Assembly: GCA_002749535.1 (NCBI GenBank)
Contig: MZZL01000403.1
Span: 124,001-188,000, forward strand
Direction of reading: 5' to 3'
From: Apophysomyces variabilis
Taxonomy: Eukaryota > Mucoromycota > Mucoromycetes > Mucorales > Mucoraceae
DNA length: 64,000 nucleotides
Position numbers and translations under genes: made by a program. The notes under the pieces are model-generated. The model was not told the DNA's origin and made no database searches. It worked only from the letters and a program-made list of their open reading frames with translations. Each line of letters starts with the position of its first letter. The stretch's first letter is position 1. This document shows positions 45,577 to 57,546 of the stretch, in pieces.

Positions 45577-47358
45577 TCATTCTGAGATATCTTCGTTTCC
45601 TGATACTGATAGCTCTCCGCTTGGTGACGGCGCATGTTCCTCCTTTGCTGGTAATGGTTCTCCCTCACTTGGAGAAGGCGCATGTTCCTCGTTTGCTGGC
45701 ATGGATTGATCCTCGCTCGTTAACAACGACTGTTCCTCGGTTGGCAACGATGATTGTACTTCGTCGATGGGTGACAAGTAATCCCGTAGAAGTCTATCAA
45801 GATCCTCGCCAATAGATGAATCGACGCCATGCAAGACGCCGCCGTATATACCATCTTGCAGACAGCTTCTCAAGAATGGTACGCAGCATCGAACATATGC
45901 TGATGTAAAGGAAGTAAGATAATTGGGTTGGGTCTCCGATTTGGCGTGCCGATCTGCATATTCCCTGATAGCATTTCCGATTTCCATAAAGCAAGCATCG
46001 AGATGGTTTTGAATTGGTTCGAAAAGACTGACCGCGGGCAACAAACGCAAGGCGTTAAAGCAAGAAAGTATGCCGTTTGTAAATACTGCGAGGGGAAGAT
46101 AGTCAACTAGCAGCATAGGAGGTTGATGTGGCTGACGCTTTGCCTCATCTTCTTGAGGGGTAATGTTAAGTTTGGCAGTTGACATCCAAGTATTGTTTTC
46201 ATCGGCTAGTGTTCGCACGAATTCCGCTGTCGATTGATCAATCCATTGTAAGATAAGGGGTCGCAAAGCTTCCTCAAACACGTTCACAAACAGATGCCGA
46301 AAATCGAGCCCTACTCTGCTGAGTGACATGCCACAATACTGTAGTTGGGTGAGCAAGGATGCAAGGGCTGAGGTGTCCTTGATCTGCCGTAAATGGTCTA
46401 CCAATGTTGCTTTCATGCTTTTTATCAAATGTATCGTATATTCAGACAAGAGCACCATCGGCTCTTCCTTATCGCTCGAGAACACGGACATATACTGAGT
46501 GATGATCTCGAACATTTGCTCACGCATGACATCAATATAACGCTTCAAATAGTCTGCTCCATCTTTATATTCGGACGCGGTACGTCCAATTCGTTGCTCA
46601 AGAAAATCATGTCGACAACGTAGAAATAGTATCTGTAACTCATTTTCAGACTCGAATGCATCCATTCGGCGCAAATAACCAACAACACTCATCGTATTTG
46701 CTAGTTTGATAGGCTGTCTTAGATGGGAAATCAATTGGGCAAGCATCAAATCTGAGGATGATTGCACTTGCTGCTGAATACTACGAATCACTGGTAAAGG
46801 GTATCGCATTGATAGCAGTCGAACATGGGACGCTAGATCCATCGCTTCCGAATAATAGCCGTTCCAAACACAAGTCTCCATGAGTTGCGGTATCTCTAAG
46901 AGATCTACGAGTACATTCTGGTGTTCTAAGACACGGGTGATCTTATTTCGCTCGTTGGCGATTGCCTTGGCTTCAGTGACAAATGTCTGACAAGCTTCCT
47001 GCAGTGATGGTATGGCAGAAATAAACTGATCCAGGTGTCCGTCAAGGCTATCCAAGGTTTCATCCACCTGAGTGCGACAAGATTGAGCATGAATAAATGC
47101 CGGATAATCTTGAAACGCCAATTGCTGTGCATCGTGCCGCATTTTGATCTGCTCTGCCCTCAAATCAACTGGCTCGCGAACAAGTTGATCCAGTGGCAAT
47201 GAAGTCAGTCGCGCAAGGTAATCCCGTGTCCATTGTGAAGTATGGACAGCTTCGCGCTGTTGCTGGTTCCACGAATCGGTCAAAAGGTTAAGCAAGTCAT
47301 CGTTGCCATCAACGCCATTTGTCGAGGATGCTGTAGGTTGCGGTGATGCAATAGACAT
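45577..47358 (-). CDS. COG8: Conserved oligomeric Golgi complex subunit 8 (COG8/Dor1)
   Basis: Single exon, 593 aa, close to the usual length. The Dor1-like N-terminal domain is visible: RDYLARLTSLPLDQLVREP, then FQDYPAFIHAQSC, a helical stretch with LDSLDGHLDQFISAIPSLQ and NVLVDLLEIPQLMETCVWNG, and YYSEAMDLASHVRLL. RYPLPVIRSIQQQV and LRQPIKLANTMSVVGYLRRM are typical of COG8. The C-terminal 60 residues are a near-repetitive acidic Pro/Ser/Glu tract (variants of EEHAPSPS), which is not conserved in the family and looks recently expanded. COG tethers retrograde vesicles at the Golgi; COG8 bridges lobes A and B. Confidence 0.95.
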   Translation of the reverse strand: MSIASPQPTASSTNGVDGNDDLLNLLTDSWNQQQREAVHTSQWTRDYLARLTSLPLDQLVREPVDLRAEQIKMRHDAQQLAFQDYPAFIHAQSCRTQVDETLDSLDGHLDQFISAIPSLQEACQTFVTEAKAIANERNKITRVLEHQNVLVDLLEIPQLMETCVWNGYYSEAMDLASHVRLLSMRYPLPVIRSIQQQVQSSSDLMLAQLISHLRQPIKLANTMSVVGYLRRMDAFESENELQILFLRCRHDFLEQRIGRTASEYKDGADYLKRYIDVMREQMFEIITQYMSVFSSDKEEPMVLLSEYTIHLIKSMKATLVDHLRQIKDTSALASLLTQLQYCGMSLSRVGLDFRHLFVNVFEEALRPLILQWIDQSTAEFVRTLADENNTWMSTAKLNITPQEDEAKRQPHQPPMLLVDYLPLAVFTNGILSCFNALRLLPAVSLFEPIQNHLDACFMEIGNAIREYADRHAKSETQPNYLTSFTSAYVRCCVPFLRSCLQDGIYGGVLHGVDSSIGEDLDRLLRDYLSPIDEVQSSLPTEEQSLLTSEDQSMPANEEHAPSPSEGEPLPAKEEHAPSPSGELSVSGNEDISE

Positions 47359-47737
47359 GGAACGTAAAGGGAAATTGTATAGTGAGAAGTGATATGCTGT
47401 AGTGACTGACTCAAGAGAACTATTTTTCAGTCTCTTTATGCCGGCACCGAATTTTCACTGTTTTCTTATGGCGCAGAACCATTTTAACACCAAATGCATA
47501 TCAACGACAGGTATCATAAGACTAGTCGCGATGACTAGTTTGGCCCATGTCTATGAAAGTACTTGCTTTGGTCGATGTTTCTCCATGCTTTTACGAACTT
47601 CATCAAAAAATTTCAATCTAAAGGGCTTCTTCTGTTAAGAGGATGGAGTCAAAGAGGATTTAGAGTGTGATGAAACGGCATAAAGGATGTAAAAAAACTA
47701 TGGGTAGCAAAAAAAATTGTACGGTACGATAAAATCT
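47359..47737. other. Intergenic
   Basis: About 380 bp between COG8 start and the end of the ABC transporter gene; it holds the COG8 promoter. Nothing else seen. Confidence 0.4.
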
Positions 47738-50415
47738 CTACAGGTTCAAAGACAATTCCTTCTCAATAGCAGCCAACCGAGATTTTAGTCCTTCTACTTC
47801 TTGTAACTTGGCTTTTAAGGACTGCATTTCCTTGTCAAAGGATAATTTCTGCTCTTTTGTACCGATGGTTTTGATCTCCCATTCGCCATCGTTACCAGTT
47901 AACCGAAGAAGATGTTGATGGTATTTGAATAAAGCTGGTCGATGGGAAATAGTCAAGAGGGCTGAGGGAAAACATTGCATAAGTAATTATACTCTTCGCC
48001 AGTAAAACGTGCAGGGTAAACTTACTAATGCCCATAGCCTTGGCGTGTGCATACATCAACCCTTCAACATCAGTGGACACAGCGCTCGTGCATTCATCTA
48101 GAACGGCAAACTTCGGATGATGATAGAACAGCCGTGCCATATTGATCTAGAATAAATTACAATTAGATATCCTCTTCGATTTTAATGTGTGATGAATAAC
48201 TTACTCTCTGCTTTTCCCCCCCTGAGAAGACATCTTTCCATTCTTTCTCGGTTTCCCATCCACCTTCACGTTCAGGAATGTATTCCAAATGCACAACCTT
48301 GAGAATATCCATGAGCTCACGATCAGTACGCGCACTTTTCTTCATATCATCATGCGTATGGGGATAAATGATCCTACATCCGGTCCTATGCGTCAATACG
48401 AAAATATTCTCTATCTATGAACCCTGTATCACATACTGATCTCTGAGTGATCCCAAGCTCAAATAAGGACGTTGTGGAATATAGAATATGTCTTTGTCGT
48501 TGGGTCGTGATAATGTGCCCTCTGAAACTGATTTAGTCATCCTGCTTTTAGATACAGTCAATTCTTACCAAACACAGGCCACAAGGATGCAATGACACGC
48601 GCCACCGCTGTTTTCCCCACACCATTCGGACCAGTTACAAGTAAATGATCACCGGGCCGCACATTAACGTTAAGACTCTTAACTAACAATTCACCAACAT
48701 TGTCTTTCCCGGGCGCTGGTGTAACGATGGGTACATTTTGGAACTCGATACCGTTTGCACCCACTATAACCTTGCCGCATATATTTGTCAATGCGAATTG
48801 ACGTTTTTCGACCGGACCATCAAATTTCCTTGAATGAAGCGCATGAAGAACGTACAAAAGATTGTAGACACGTGAAGTGTAGCCCGCCAATTCTGCAAGC
48901 TCCTTGTATGAGTACATCATTCGACCACCGGCATCAGCAAGAGAAACCAGCAATCTAGGTAGAGGTTAACTGACAAATGAAAATATTTTCGTGCAACTCC
49001 CTCCTTTGTAGACAAACCTTTTGTTTGTAATAAAACCCTTTGTTCGAGATCCGACACGCGCGTTCTCATCCGTCTCACCCTCATCGGATTTCAACGACCC
49101 TGAAATACCAGGTAAAAATACCGGGATTGAGCAGAGACCAAGTCCAAGGGCCCCCCAAGCGTATTTTATCAAGAAATCCTCGAACATATTGTAGCTAATA
49201 CGGATTCGGTAGATGGAGTTGATATGCTTGATTAAACGGGTATATGTCTTATTCAAAATCGAATGCTCTAACGGTGCACCATTATAAAACGCAATTTCCT
49301 CGGCGTTAGTGATAAGCCGCGTGTGAGCCGCACGGAAATCGCCCTAGAGATGTGGAAGTTGAAATGGGGCACTTTGCAATAACTTCAGAGCTCTGATACC
49401 TACCTCTAGCTCGGCTTCAATAGCAGCAAGTTTTCCAAAAGAGGGTGTAACGGCACGAAGGAGTCGTGCTGTGATAATGTAATTAACTGCAAGGCCAGCC
49501 ATACCGATAAATCCGATAGATTTGATTAACTGATAGTTAAAAATGGCAGTATCCAGCAGCGGTTTGGCCAGGTTGGAATAAAGTGAAGCCAGCGTATCGC
49601 AAAATTTAGCTACGTCAGTTGTAATGTATCTGCAAGAAATATAAGTATATCGCGTTTTTTGCCAACATATACATACTGATCTGCACCTTGAATTCTGCCA
49701 TCTAAGTTGATGGCGCTATAAAATGCCTTTTCTTTATCTAAGTACAGATCGTGGACATAGCGTGTTAATCTCGTACGAAATCCGATGGACAGCTTTGATT
49801 GCAAATAACGAATCTACCAATGCGAGTTAGATATAGTTTTCTGGCACCATCTAGACAGAAGAAAAAGTTGTTTACCATGCTGTTGGTATATGTGGCAGGG
49901 ATGGCGATCATAAACCAGTAAGCCAACCCTTGCAGAAAACGTTTGCGGTCACCATTAACCTGTATCATGCGAAGACATAAGAATAAAAAGAGTGAATTAA
50001 ACGTGATATGTGGGGTAGAACCATGTTTTACCAAGTCTCTGACTATACGCCCATCTATCCTGGCCACTACCACACTTAGCCATGTTCTGAGAATTAAAAA
50101 GGTGGAGTGTAAAACGAGTAAGAAGGCTTCTTTGGTCCGCCAATGAGGGAATAAGATGACGGCAATGGCGCGAAGCTGACGAACAAATTCCTTGTTTACG
50201 CCTACTTTTGCATCGCTGGTTACTGGAGGAAATAATGCCTTATGTGCTTTGAAAGTCTCGGGCGTGGTTTCCTTTAGCTGTGCCTTGATGACCGAGCCAG
50301 TCTCTTTCTTGCCCCTTCGCAAACGATAGAGAACCGATATAGATGCAAAAACAAGGGACGAATAAATGAGGGTCTTGTTTTTGTGGAGATCAACCGGCCT
50401 TGAAAAGATCTGCAT
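47738..50415 (-). CDS. Peroxisomal half ABC transporter, ABCD subfamily (ALDP/PXA-like)
   Basis: Nine exons (49876-50415, 49677-49813, 49404-49629, 49018-49343, 48569-48954, 48437-48521, 48205-48373, 48026-48146, 47738-47961) give 737 aa. The N-terminal half is the membrane domain, with [30 protein letters not shown] and the peroxisomal EAA-like motif [10 protein letters not shown]. The nucleotide-binding domain follows: Walker [31 protein letters not shown] signature FSGGEKQR, Walker [13 protein letters not shown] and the switch His in LLTISHRP. A coiled-coil tail follows ([19 protein letters not shown]). ABCD half-transporters dimerise to import very-long-chain acyl-CoA into peroxisomes for beta-oxidation. 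The start at 50415 (MQIFSRP) is preferred over an upstream non-ATG extension to 50508. Confidence 0.95.
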
Positions 50416-51246
50416 TGCGAACGTGGAAGAAGGGCAAGCAGTTTGTTCATAAGTATGGTCAGGTCGCTTTGTCTGACATGTGAAATCTTTAACCCCACAT
50501 TTTGTCACATGAAAAAAGTTCCGTCTCCTGCCTTTTAAATTCCCGTCAAAGGTAGCGGTGTCTTCCCTTGCAAGTTTTTCGCCTTAGTTCGTGATTGCTA
50601 TATGTTGATATACCTGGTCAGCATTAATGCAGCGTTTATAAACTAGAAAGATATCTATGATATGCCGGGAACAGGTAGTAAATTTCATACAGAAGCTTCC
50701 CTTAAGCTCTTCTGCTAGGAGCCTTAGATAAGGAAAAATATCTATACATGGCTTTTTATTAGGAAAGGGAATAATATCAAACGTGTCTATTCTTGCAAGC
50801 TGTTTAGGCATGGATTGAGGATGTATGAAGTTTTAGGCTGTTTCTTAAGTATTATAAAGGTAGACCAAAAAATGGGGCGTGTGACTACACAACCGAGTGT
50901 ATAAGATCGTCGATCATAACCTCGGGAATAAAAGAAGGTATGCTCCACTTCTAATGATCTGTCGGGAAATAGCTGCCCTATATATGGTCGCGCTCTAACA
51001 ATAAATAACGAGTGGCAGAACAATTATGCATTTCGCTCGTTATGTAGCATATACTATTGAAGGCAGAAAGGGTTATATTGGTCAATCATTCTAAAACAAG
51101 GGATTCATTGGATTTGTGTTTTGGAACCGTTAATGAATCCACTAATGGGAAAGTCACAAATTCATGCCCGCTGATAAAGATGGAATTGTTCGCTCCCCCA
51201 AACCCCCATGCCCTTCTTTCTTTATCAATAGACACCTACACATACA
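50416..51246. other. Divergent promoter region ABCD / MBOAT
   Basis: About 830 bp between divergent start codons. Two minus-strand short frames (50584-50811, 50787-51023) have no recognisable domain. A shared promoter for two lipid genes is possible but no motif was identified. Confidence 0.4.
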
Positions 51247-52966
51247 ATGGATAACTTCTTCATAAAATTAGCTGATATGCTGGGTGGAAACATTCCTCTT
51301 GGGCATATCAAGCTTGTGGTCTGCATCCTTTCAACCTATCCCGCTGCCATTATCTATTCAAAGTTACCAGCCAAAGACATTCTCAAGCATACATTTTCGA
51401 TTACTTTTACCAGCATCATTATGCTTGTAATTCTCAATTCATACGCAGGAATGATTCATATCGGATCTACCTGTCTCTTCACCTATTTCTTCATGCGTTA
51501 CTATCAGCGACCCAACGGCCCTTGGATTAATTTTGCTATAGTGTTGTTAAACATGTCATTGTGGTAAGTTCCATGGAAAAGGGATATACATTGGTCATTC
51601 AAAAGAAAAAATTTATGATTTATTTAGTCACATTGACCGTCAACTGAAGGGAAACATGGGTGATACGACTCTGGATTATTCGGGACCGCTCATGATTGCT
51701 ACCATCAAGTTATCTTCGTTTGGTTTTAATGTGCTGGATGGGAGAAGAGATAGCACCGCACTGACGGCTTATAATAAGAACATGCGAGTAATCAAGTACC
51801 CTACTCTAATAGAATTCTTTGGCTGGATGTTCTTCTTTGGTGGTGTCCTGGTGGGACCAACATGTGAATACATGGACTACATCCGATTCACGTCAAACCA
51901 GTCATTAACCGTTTCCGAAGGAAAACAGAAGCGTCCTTCTTCATCAACGACAAAACCCACATTGCAACTGTTAGGACAAAGTCTTATCTTTATTATTCTC
52001 TTGGTGATCTATGGCCCTAAATACAATGCCTTTGATACTAGCAAACCTTCATGGTATTCCTTATCATTCTTGCAAAGGTAAAAGAGAGTAGAATTAGAAC
52101 AGCCACATGTACACAACATTTTACCCAAATTCAAACCTTACTATACTATGGTAGGTTGTGGTTTCTTCAAATGGCAGCATTTACTGCTCGTTGCAAGTAT
52201 TATGCTGTGTGGCTGCTTGCAGAAGGTGCTTGTGTTCTTTGTGGTTTCGGATTTAATGGCTACAACGATAAAGGGAATCCACGCTGGGACCGGCTCAGTA
52301 ACATACGAGTGCTTGCATGTGAGACTGCACAGTCTTTAAAGCAGTTGGGTGATGCTTGGAATATGGGTGCCAACCGATGGCTGCGACATTACGTTTACTT
52401 GCGCGTGACCCCGATTAATAACAAGCCTGGCTCTAGAAGCGCCATCCTAACTTATGCAGTATCAGCCATATGGCATGGGTTCTATCCTGGATATTATAGT
52501 TGAGTTGAGCCAGTCATAACAACGAGATACTAAACGTGGTTCTATCTGTTTGACAGTCATGTTCTTGTCCATTTCGCTCTTCCAAGTCCTGGCACGCAAG
52601 ATCCGGACCTCTGTGCGACCACTACTGATGGCACCGGATATGAAAACCCCAGCAGGACCAGCAAAATACATCTATGATGTTGTTACCTGGATAGCCACCA
52701 TGTCTCTCATTAATATCATGTCCATGTCCTTCATCTTGCTGCACATAACGCCTACGTTGCACGCTTGGCGTGGGATTTATTTTGCGCACTATTGGGTTGG
52801 CTTGATCGTGTTTGGATTATGGAAGGCCAGCCGCCGAACTTTGTTACAGCAGCAGAAACGAAGACCTAGTGTCCGAAGAACTGAAACACCCATGATCAAT
52901 GAGATGGCTGTAGAACCGGAAAGCAACGGCGTAACGCTTGCCAACGAGCCTAGACTAGGACAATAG
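51247..52966 (+). CDS. ALE1: Lysophospholipid acyltransferase, MBOAT family (ALE1/LPT1-like)
   Basis: Exons 51247-51563, 51628-52077, 52155-52498 and 52557-52966 give 506 aa. It is multi-pass (about eight hydrophobic helices). MBOAT signatures include YPTLIEFFGWMFFFGGVLVG with PTCEYMDY, the loop CGFGFNGYNDKGNPRW, the segment DAWNMGANRWLRHYVYLRV and the catalytic His (about residue 363) in SAIWHGFYPGYY. The C-terminal tail is basic and Glu-rich, cytosolic in the family. Ale1 re-acylates lysophosphatidylcholine, -ethanolamine and related lysolipids in the ER (Lands cycle). The intron at 52078-52154 was placed where phase and the RLWFLQ segment agree. Confidence 0.94.
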
Positions 52967-53170
52967 GAGATTCAGACATCGTCAATGCCGTCAGGCAGCA
53001 CAACATTCAGGTCCATAGCTTCTCAAACACAACATGGCTTTAATTACATTGATAAACTTTTTTTTTTCACTGTGCAAAAACAAACGGAGGCGATATCGAG
53101 GCTATACTGCATTACAAACGTGATCACAAAATGATAAGTAAATTACACACATTACGAACATTTACTTCAG

Positions 53171-54111
53171 TTATCTTTTTTGCTGGTGAACTGGTAGATA
53201 TAGATTATTGTTTGGCTGCGGATAATGTGCCTGACTACTACTGTTCTGAGAAGCATAGTAAGTCCCTGAGGCGTTAGGTGGGACGGCGCTGGAATATGAA
53301 GGATAGGACAATGGTGCGGGAATATGAGATTGTGGTGCACGATGCGTCCAGAAATTCGACTTGCTTTCAATATCCTCTTGCTTTTCCTGCTTCAAAATAG
53401 ACAAGATTTCGTCACATACACTAGCTGGTTTTCGGTTTTACCTCTTCAATATTTCTGTCATTGTAGGTGTTGGCGTACGGCATATTGCGGACATAGGTTG
53501 AGGACTGAACAACACTTGATTCGGCTTGGCTTGTGCCACCTTGGGGCGTGTGGTGGTTAAACTGAACCAATGAATCGCCATAAGCATGATGTAAAAAACT
53601 TCCCTCGCTATTTCTTGTCTTACCTTGTCTTCTTCATCCGCGTCTGGGGCGTTCAAACAAAGTTGTATCAGATTTTTACCCTTGGCCTCGGTAACAATAG
53701 GCTTGTTGACTGATAAATGCCCTGTGCAGTGATCTTTGACTCCTATAACTTACCTGCAGCTTTGGTGTTGTGAATGTATATACTAGACCTGTCTCAGAGA
53801 CTACCAGTAGTAGGACTTGTGTTCCTGTTAATGTGCTTAATTCGTATGCCTAAATTCATTGCATAAATGGGATATACAAGCGCTGTTTGTCCGGATTTTA
53901 CCTTTTTCATAATACCAGCTTTTCGTTTTGAGAACGTGATGTGGCGCTTTGTCTTGTCCTGGATGAATTCAATGTTGATCTTGCGACGTCCCGTACGCCG
54001 TTCAGGTTTGCTTTCGCCATCCGTATCGTCATCCGCAAAACTATTGTACGCTACTATGTTCTTGTCCTGTGTTTGGAATGACGTTGCCATGGCAGGCATG
54101 TAATGGTCCAT
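53171..54111 (-). CDS. MADS-box transcription factor, SRF/Mcm1 type
   Basis: Five exons (53902-54111, 53754-53849, 53624-53701, 53442-53561, 53171-53389) give 240 aa. Residues 41-102 form the MADS/SAM domain: GRRKINIEFIQDKTKRHITF, then SKRKAGIMKK, AYELSTLTGTQVLLLV and GLVYTFTTPKLQPIV. The KAGIMKKAYELS segment and the TFTTPKLQPIV end are diagnostic of the SRF/Mcm1 class. Before it is an acidic stretch (ADDDTDGES); after it a Ser/Pro/Gln/Tyr-rich tail without a K-box. Such factors bind CC(A/T)6GG boxes as dimers and act with partners on cell-cycle, mating or stress genes. The 3' end converges on the MBOAT gene (about 200 bp apart). Confidence 0.95.
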
Positions 54112-54896
54112 GGTCAGCTGTTAATCGAATGGGAAAGTGTATGAGGAACAGAGTTTGAAGGCAGGAAGTACAAAAAGAAAAGAAATGGGTAGAAAGATAA
54201 GAAAGACGATGAGGACAAGTAAAATGAGTTTATCTTTTTCCGTAAAAATCCGTTCTTTTACTCACGCTTTGATATCAAGCGAGTTTTCGCGATCTTTTCT
54301 TTGAAGCCAGTTGCAGCATAAATGAGACAAGCGCATGATCATCCTAGATCCTGATCTTTCTTGTTTCACCTCATCGTTCTGTTACTAGTACACAAACTAG
54401 CACACATTATTTGCACTTGTTGAATCCAAATGGATCAAACATCAAATTCATAGATAATAAACAGCTGATAATCTGTAGCATACTCTTTCTTATGAAAAGT
54501 TCCAGGTGTCCCCTTCTACTTTGTGGTATCATTCACTTGTGAAGAGCTGCAGACACCCTGCAATCAAAATGAGTAATATATTGCTGGAATGAAGTCTGGC
54601 ATAATCCCGTAATGTTGTCGAAAGGACTTTAGTAGTTGAGCATCCGGAATAACCGAGTCGCTATGTCAACTACGATGTAAGATATTCAACCTGAGAATAT
54701 ATGCAGATCATCTTTCAACAGAATAATGTTCGACACATGCTACACAAATCATATTTTAGGCACCAATAAATAATTCACAATGAATGTAGGACAAAAAACA
54801 AAAAGCTATAAAATACATGGAAACGGACACGCAACAAATGAGAGTAGGGAGAAAGGGAAAGAAAAAGAAAGTGAGGCGATATCCAAATGCAACATT
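54112..54896. other. Intergenic, MADS-box 5' flank
   Basis: About 785 bp, purine-rich near 54170-54230 on the plus strand, consistent with a pyrimidine-rich leader of the MADS gene. No other feature seen. Confidence 0.4.
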
Positions 54897-57057
54897 TCAA
54901 GACAGAATGGCTCCCAGCCCGGATTGATGAACAGAGGTTTGCACTAAATCGTACATGAGAGCCAAGCGTGGGAGGGGATAAGAATCGTACATATCTAAAA
55001 TGTGTGATGAGCTCTCTACGTCATCAGTAGATGCTATGGGTGATGATGACGGTGGAATGCGATGTCCTTCGAGAAAGAAGAAGTTGTTAAGTTCGATGGA
55101 ACATTCGCGCAGTCGCTGCTTTGCTTGCGTGGCGATACGAGGGTTATTGGATGACACGATCGAGCAAAGTGAATCAATAACCTTAAATAGGTACTCATTG
55201 CTGACTAAAATATGATATTAAACCTATTGTAAAGTATTGCAAGATGAACTTACGATGACAAAACAGCTCCATCCTTTCCATCTTTTTCGCCGCAGCTAAC
55301 AGTAAGTCACCATTAAGCAGAGTGAGATTCAATGCACGGTCCTGAATAATTGCCAGCATGTCCAAGACCGCTTCTGGATATTCAGATGTGTTGGGCAAGT
55401 TCGGTTGTATGAGATACGAGTGAATGCCAATCTGTATCATTTGCACGTAGACAAATAGCGATAGCTTTATAACATCATCGCAAGACTCAATGTATGCCTT
55501 GCTCTCCTTGCTGAAAGGATCGGGACATAGCTTGAATTCTTCTGGTACACTGTTCCACCATTGCGTCGTAACTTCTTCGAAGCGAATTACAATCTCTAGT
55601 TCGATCTCTGCCACGTCATGTAGCTCTATTCGTCTGATTTGTCTCTGTTTCTGATTTTAGTGAAAATATTTATCACTCTTTGACAGATTACCATTAATTC
55701 CATGATTTGCGGGTGGGTGCAAAACTCCAATAACCGCGTCCCAATGCTCATATATTTCTTTGTTACTTCTGGCTCATCCGGCAAATATCCAAGGAAAACA
55801 TTCCTTAAGAAGTGGCTGTCCTCCACTTTGCGTTCGATGAATACATCAAAGGCTTTTTGCGTACAGTCAGCTATTACATGATGTCGTATGCAAAGAATGT
55901 CTTCCAGGGAATTCTTCTTGTAAGCATGCCGCAACTCGGCGCAAAGAAGAAGTGCCATTGACGTCATTTTCCTCGCTTCAGAAATCCGAAGCGTATTTAC
56001 CAAAAACTTAGTGATCATATTGGCCGTAATCAGTGTTTCAAGGCCTCGGTCGGGATCGTCAAACATGTCATAGAGCAAATCTCGGCAAAGCTGATAAAAA
56101 TATTCTGCCATATGACGACGTTCCTGCAACGAAAATTGAAGATGTCTGCATGAAGACATGCAGATGTTAGCACATATTGCCATAGTAATAGGACATAGGA
56201 ACGGATCGTCGAGTTGACTATAGCGTGCGAAGAAGGTAGGTTGGTGTATCAAAGGTAGATAAGTATTGAAGCAGACAAAGTATGCTTGCAGAAGTTGGTC
56301 AATCACAGCCTGCGGCTCAAACAACAGCGATGCAGGGATTAATGCGGTAACAGAAGATTTGCGTGTAATACTTTTGGAAAAGACCTTGACAGCAAGCGGC
56401 GTCATACCTGCTGGCTGTGTGTTTCGAAATACTAGTGGAGTGCTACCGGTTAATCCGGGAAATGGTGATAGTGAACGTAACGACGCTTGACTGTATTTGA
56501 GCAGTTGACTGATCGATTGAATCCCAGTTTCTATCCGGATATGGCCATCAATGATTGTGAATTTCCAGTCTCCAGGCAGCTGTGGGATCACTGCTGCCAA
56601 TGAAGCTGCCGTAGTTGAGGTTAAGGCCGTAGATTCAGTAGACCTTTTTCCATCGTCTGAACTATCGGTTTCATCTTCCATATCGCAACAGAAGCTAACT
56701 GGAGTCAAAGGAGCAAGATGCGAGACGTCATTGTTTCGTTGCTTCATGGCGACCTCCATATCCTTCATGCTTTGTTGCAGTTGTTCCATTTGATCGCATA
56801 AATATTCCAATTCTTTCGTTCCATCAATACATATCTCATCTTCGTCGTCTTCGGTTGAATCAGACTTTGGCATCTTTTCATCCACGGGAAGGCACACTCG
56901 ATCTAGCCTTGAGCATCGGTCGCAAATTTTAGCATTGGGAGACCATACGCACTTTCGTCGTTGTTTCCGACATTCTGCTCGTGATATCTTTTTGCTTAGT
57001 ACGAAATTAAAGCTCTGCCTTACCTTTGCACGGTAAAGTTTTTTTTCTACCGGTCAT
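54897..57057 (-). CDS. Zn(II)2Cys6 fungal-specific transcription factor
   Basis: Exons 57024-57057, 55692-56974, 55254-55650 and 54897-55204 give 673 aa. The binuclear cluster spans the first intron: C10-KE-C13, C20, C29-DR-C32, C39 with the CRKQRRKC core, spacing C-x2-C-x6-C-x8-C-x2-C-x6-C. A coiled coil follows (KELEYLCDQMEQLQQSMKDM), suited to dimerisation. An acidic Ser-rich linker leads to the fungal transcription-factor domain: LLQAYFVCFNTYLPLIHQPT, RHMAEYFYQLCRDLLYD, SEARKMTSMALLLCAELR and CTQKAFDVFIERKVED. It is a sequence-specific DNA-binding regulator; target pathway unknown. The intron at 55646/55651-55691 was placed where GTAATC..CAG restores the frame past an apparent stop. Confidence 0.93.
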
Positions 57058-57546
57058 TGTGACATTGCCAAGACGAAAAAAAAAGGACCCAAAGAGTACC
57101 TGTGTGCCGCAGTGATGAGACGAATCTGATTGGCTACGGTAACAAAGGGTTCTGGTCACCGGGCTACGTCCCTGTCCAGGACAGTGCAAGATCAAGCGCC
57201 CAAAATGACTAAACGAGGAAATTAAACGTCAGTAAGGAACATATAAACAGTGGGGTCAATATCATATACAGGTTTATGCTATCCTGGAAGAACCAACCGC
57301 TTAGCACATAGGGACTATATAATGGCATCAGATACATGTAGACACTCTTGACATAGCTTATAAACGCATATTTAATCACGATTAAGACAAGCAGTTAGAT
57401 ATATTCATGTAGTATTTGATCAACGTTGGCCATACTGACACTGATACTATCCCACCATAACTGAAATGTTCATGAAGCATATCTGACCCTTTGTTAATCA
57501 AATTTTAATCTTGTGATAGACGCAAAGTTTTATTGCATGGACATTT
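57058..57546. other. Intergenic
   Basis: About 490 bp between the Zn2Cys6 start and the HbrB stop, both minus strand; presumed promoter of the Zn2Cys6 gene. Confidence 0.4.

Noticed and set aside
50416..50508. N-terminal extension of the ABCD transporter to a GTG at 50508
   Set aside because: Non-ATG start with no conserved sequence; the ATG at 50415 is a sufficient start for the family.
53171..54111. Possibility that the MADS-box gene marks a mating (sex) locus
   Set aside because: Mucoralean sex loci carry an HMG-box gene between a triose-phosphate transporter and an RNA helicase gene; none of these is present.
54254..54271. 15-nt match TTTTACTCACGCTTT to the complement of the repeat cluster near 35015
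   Set aside because: A handful of 15-nt matches is expected by chance between two points in a 64-kb AT-rich window.
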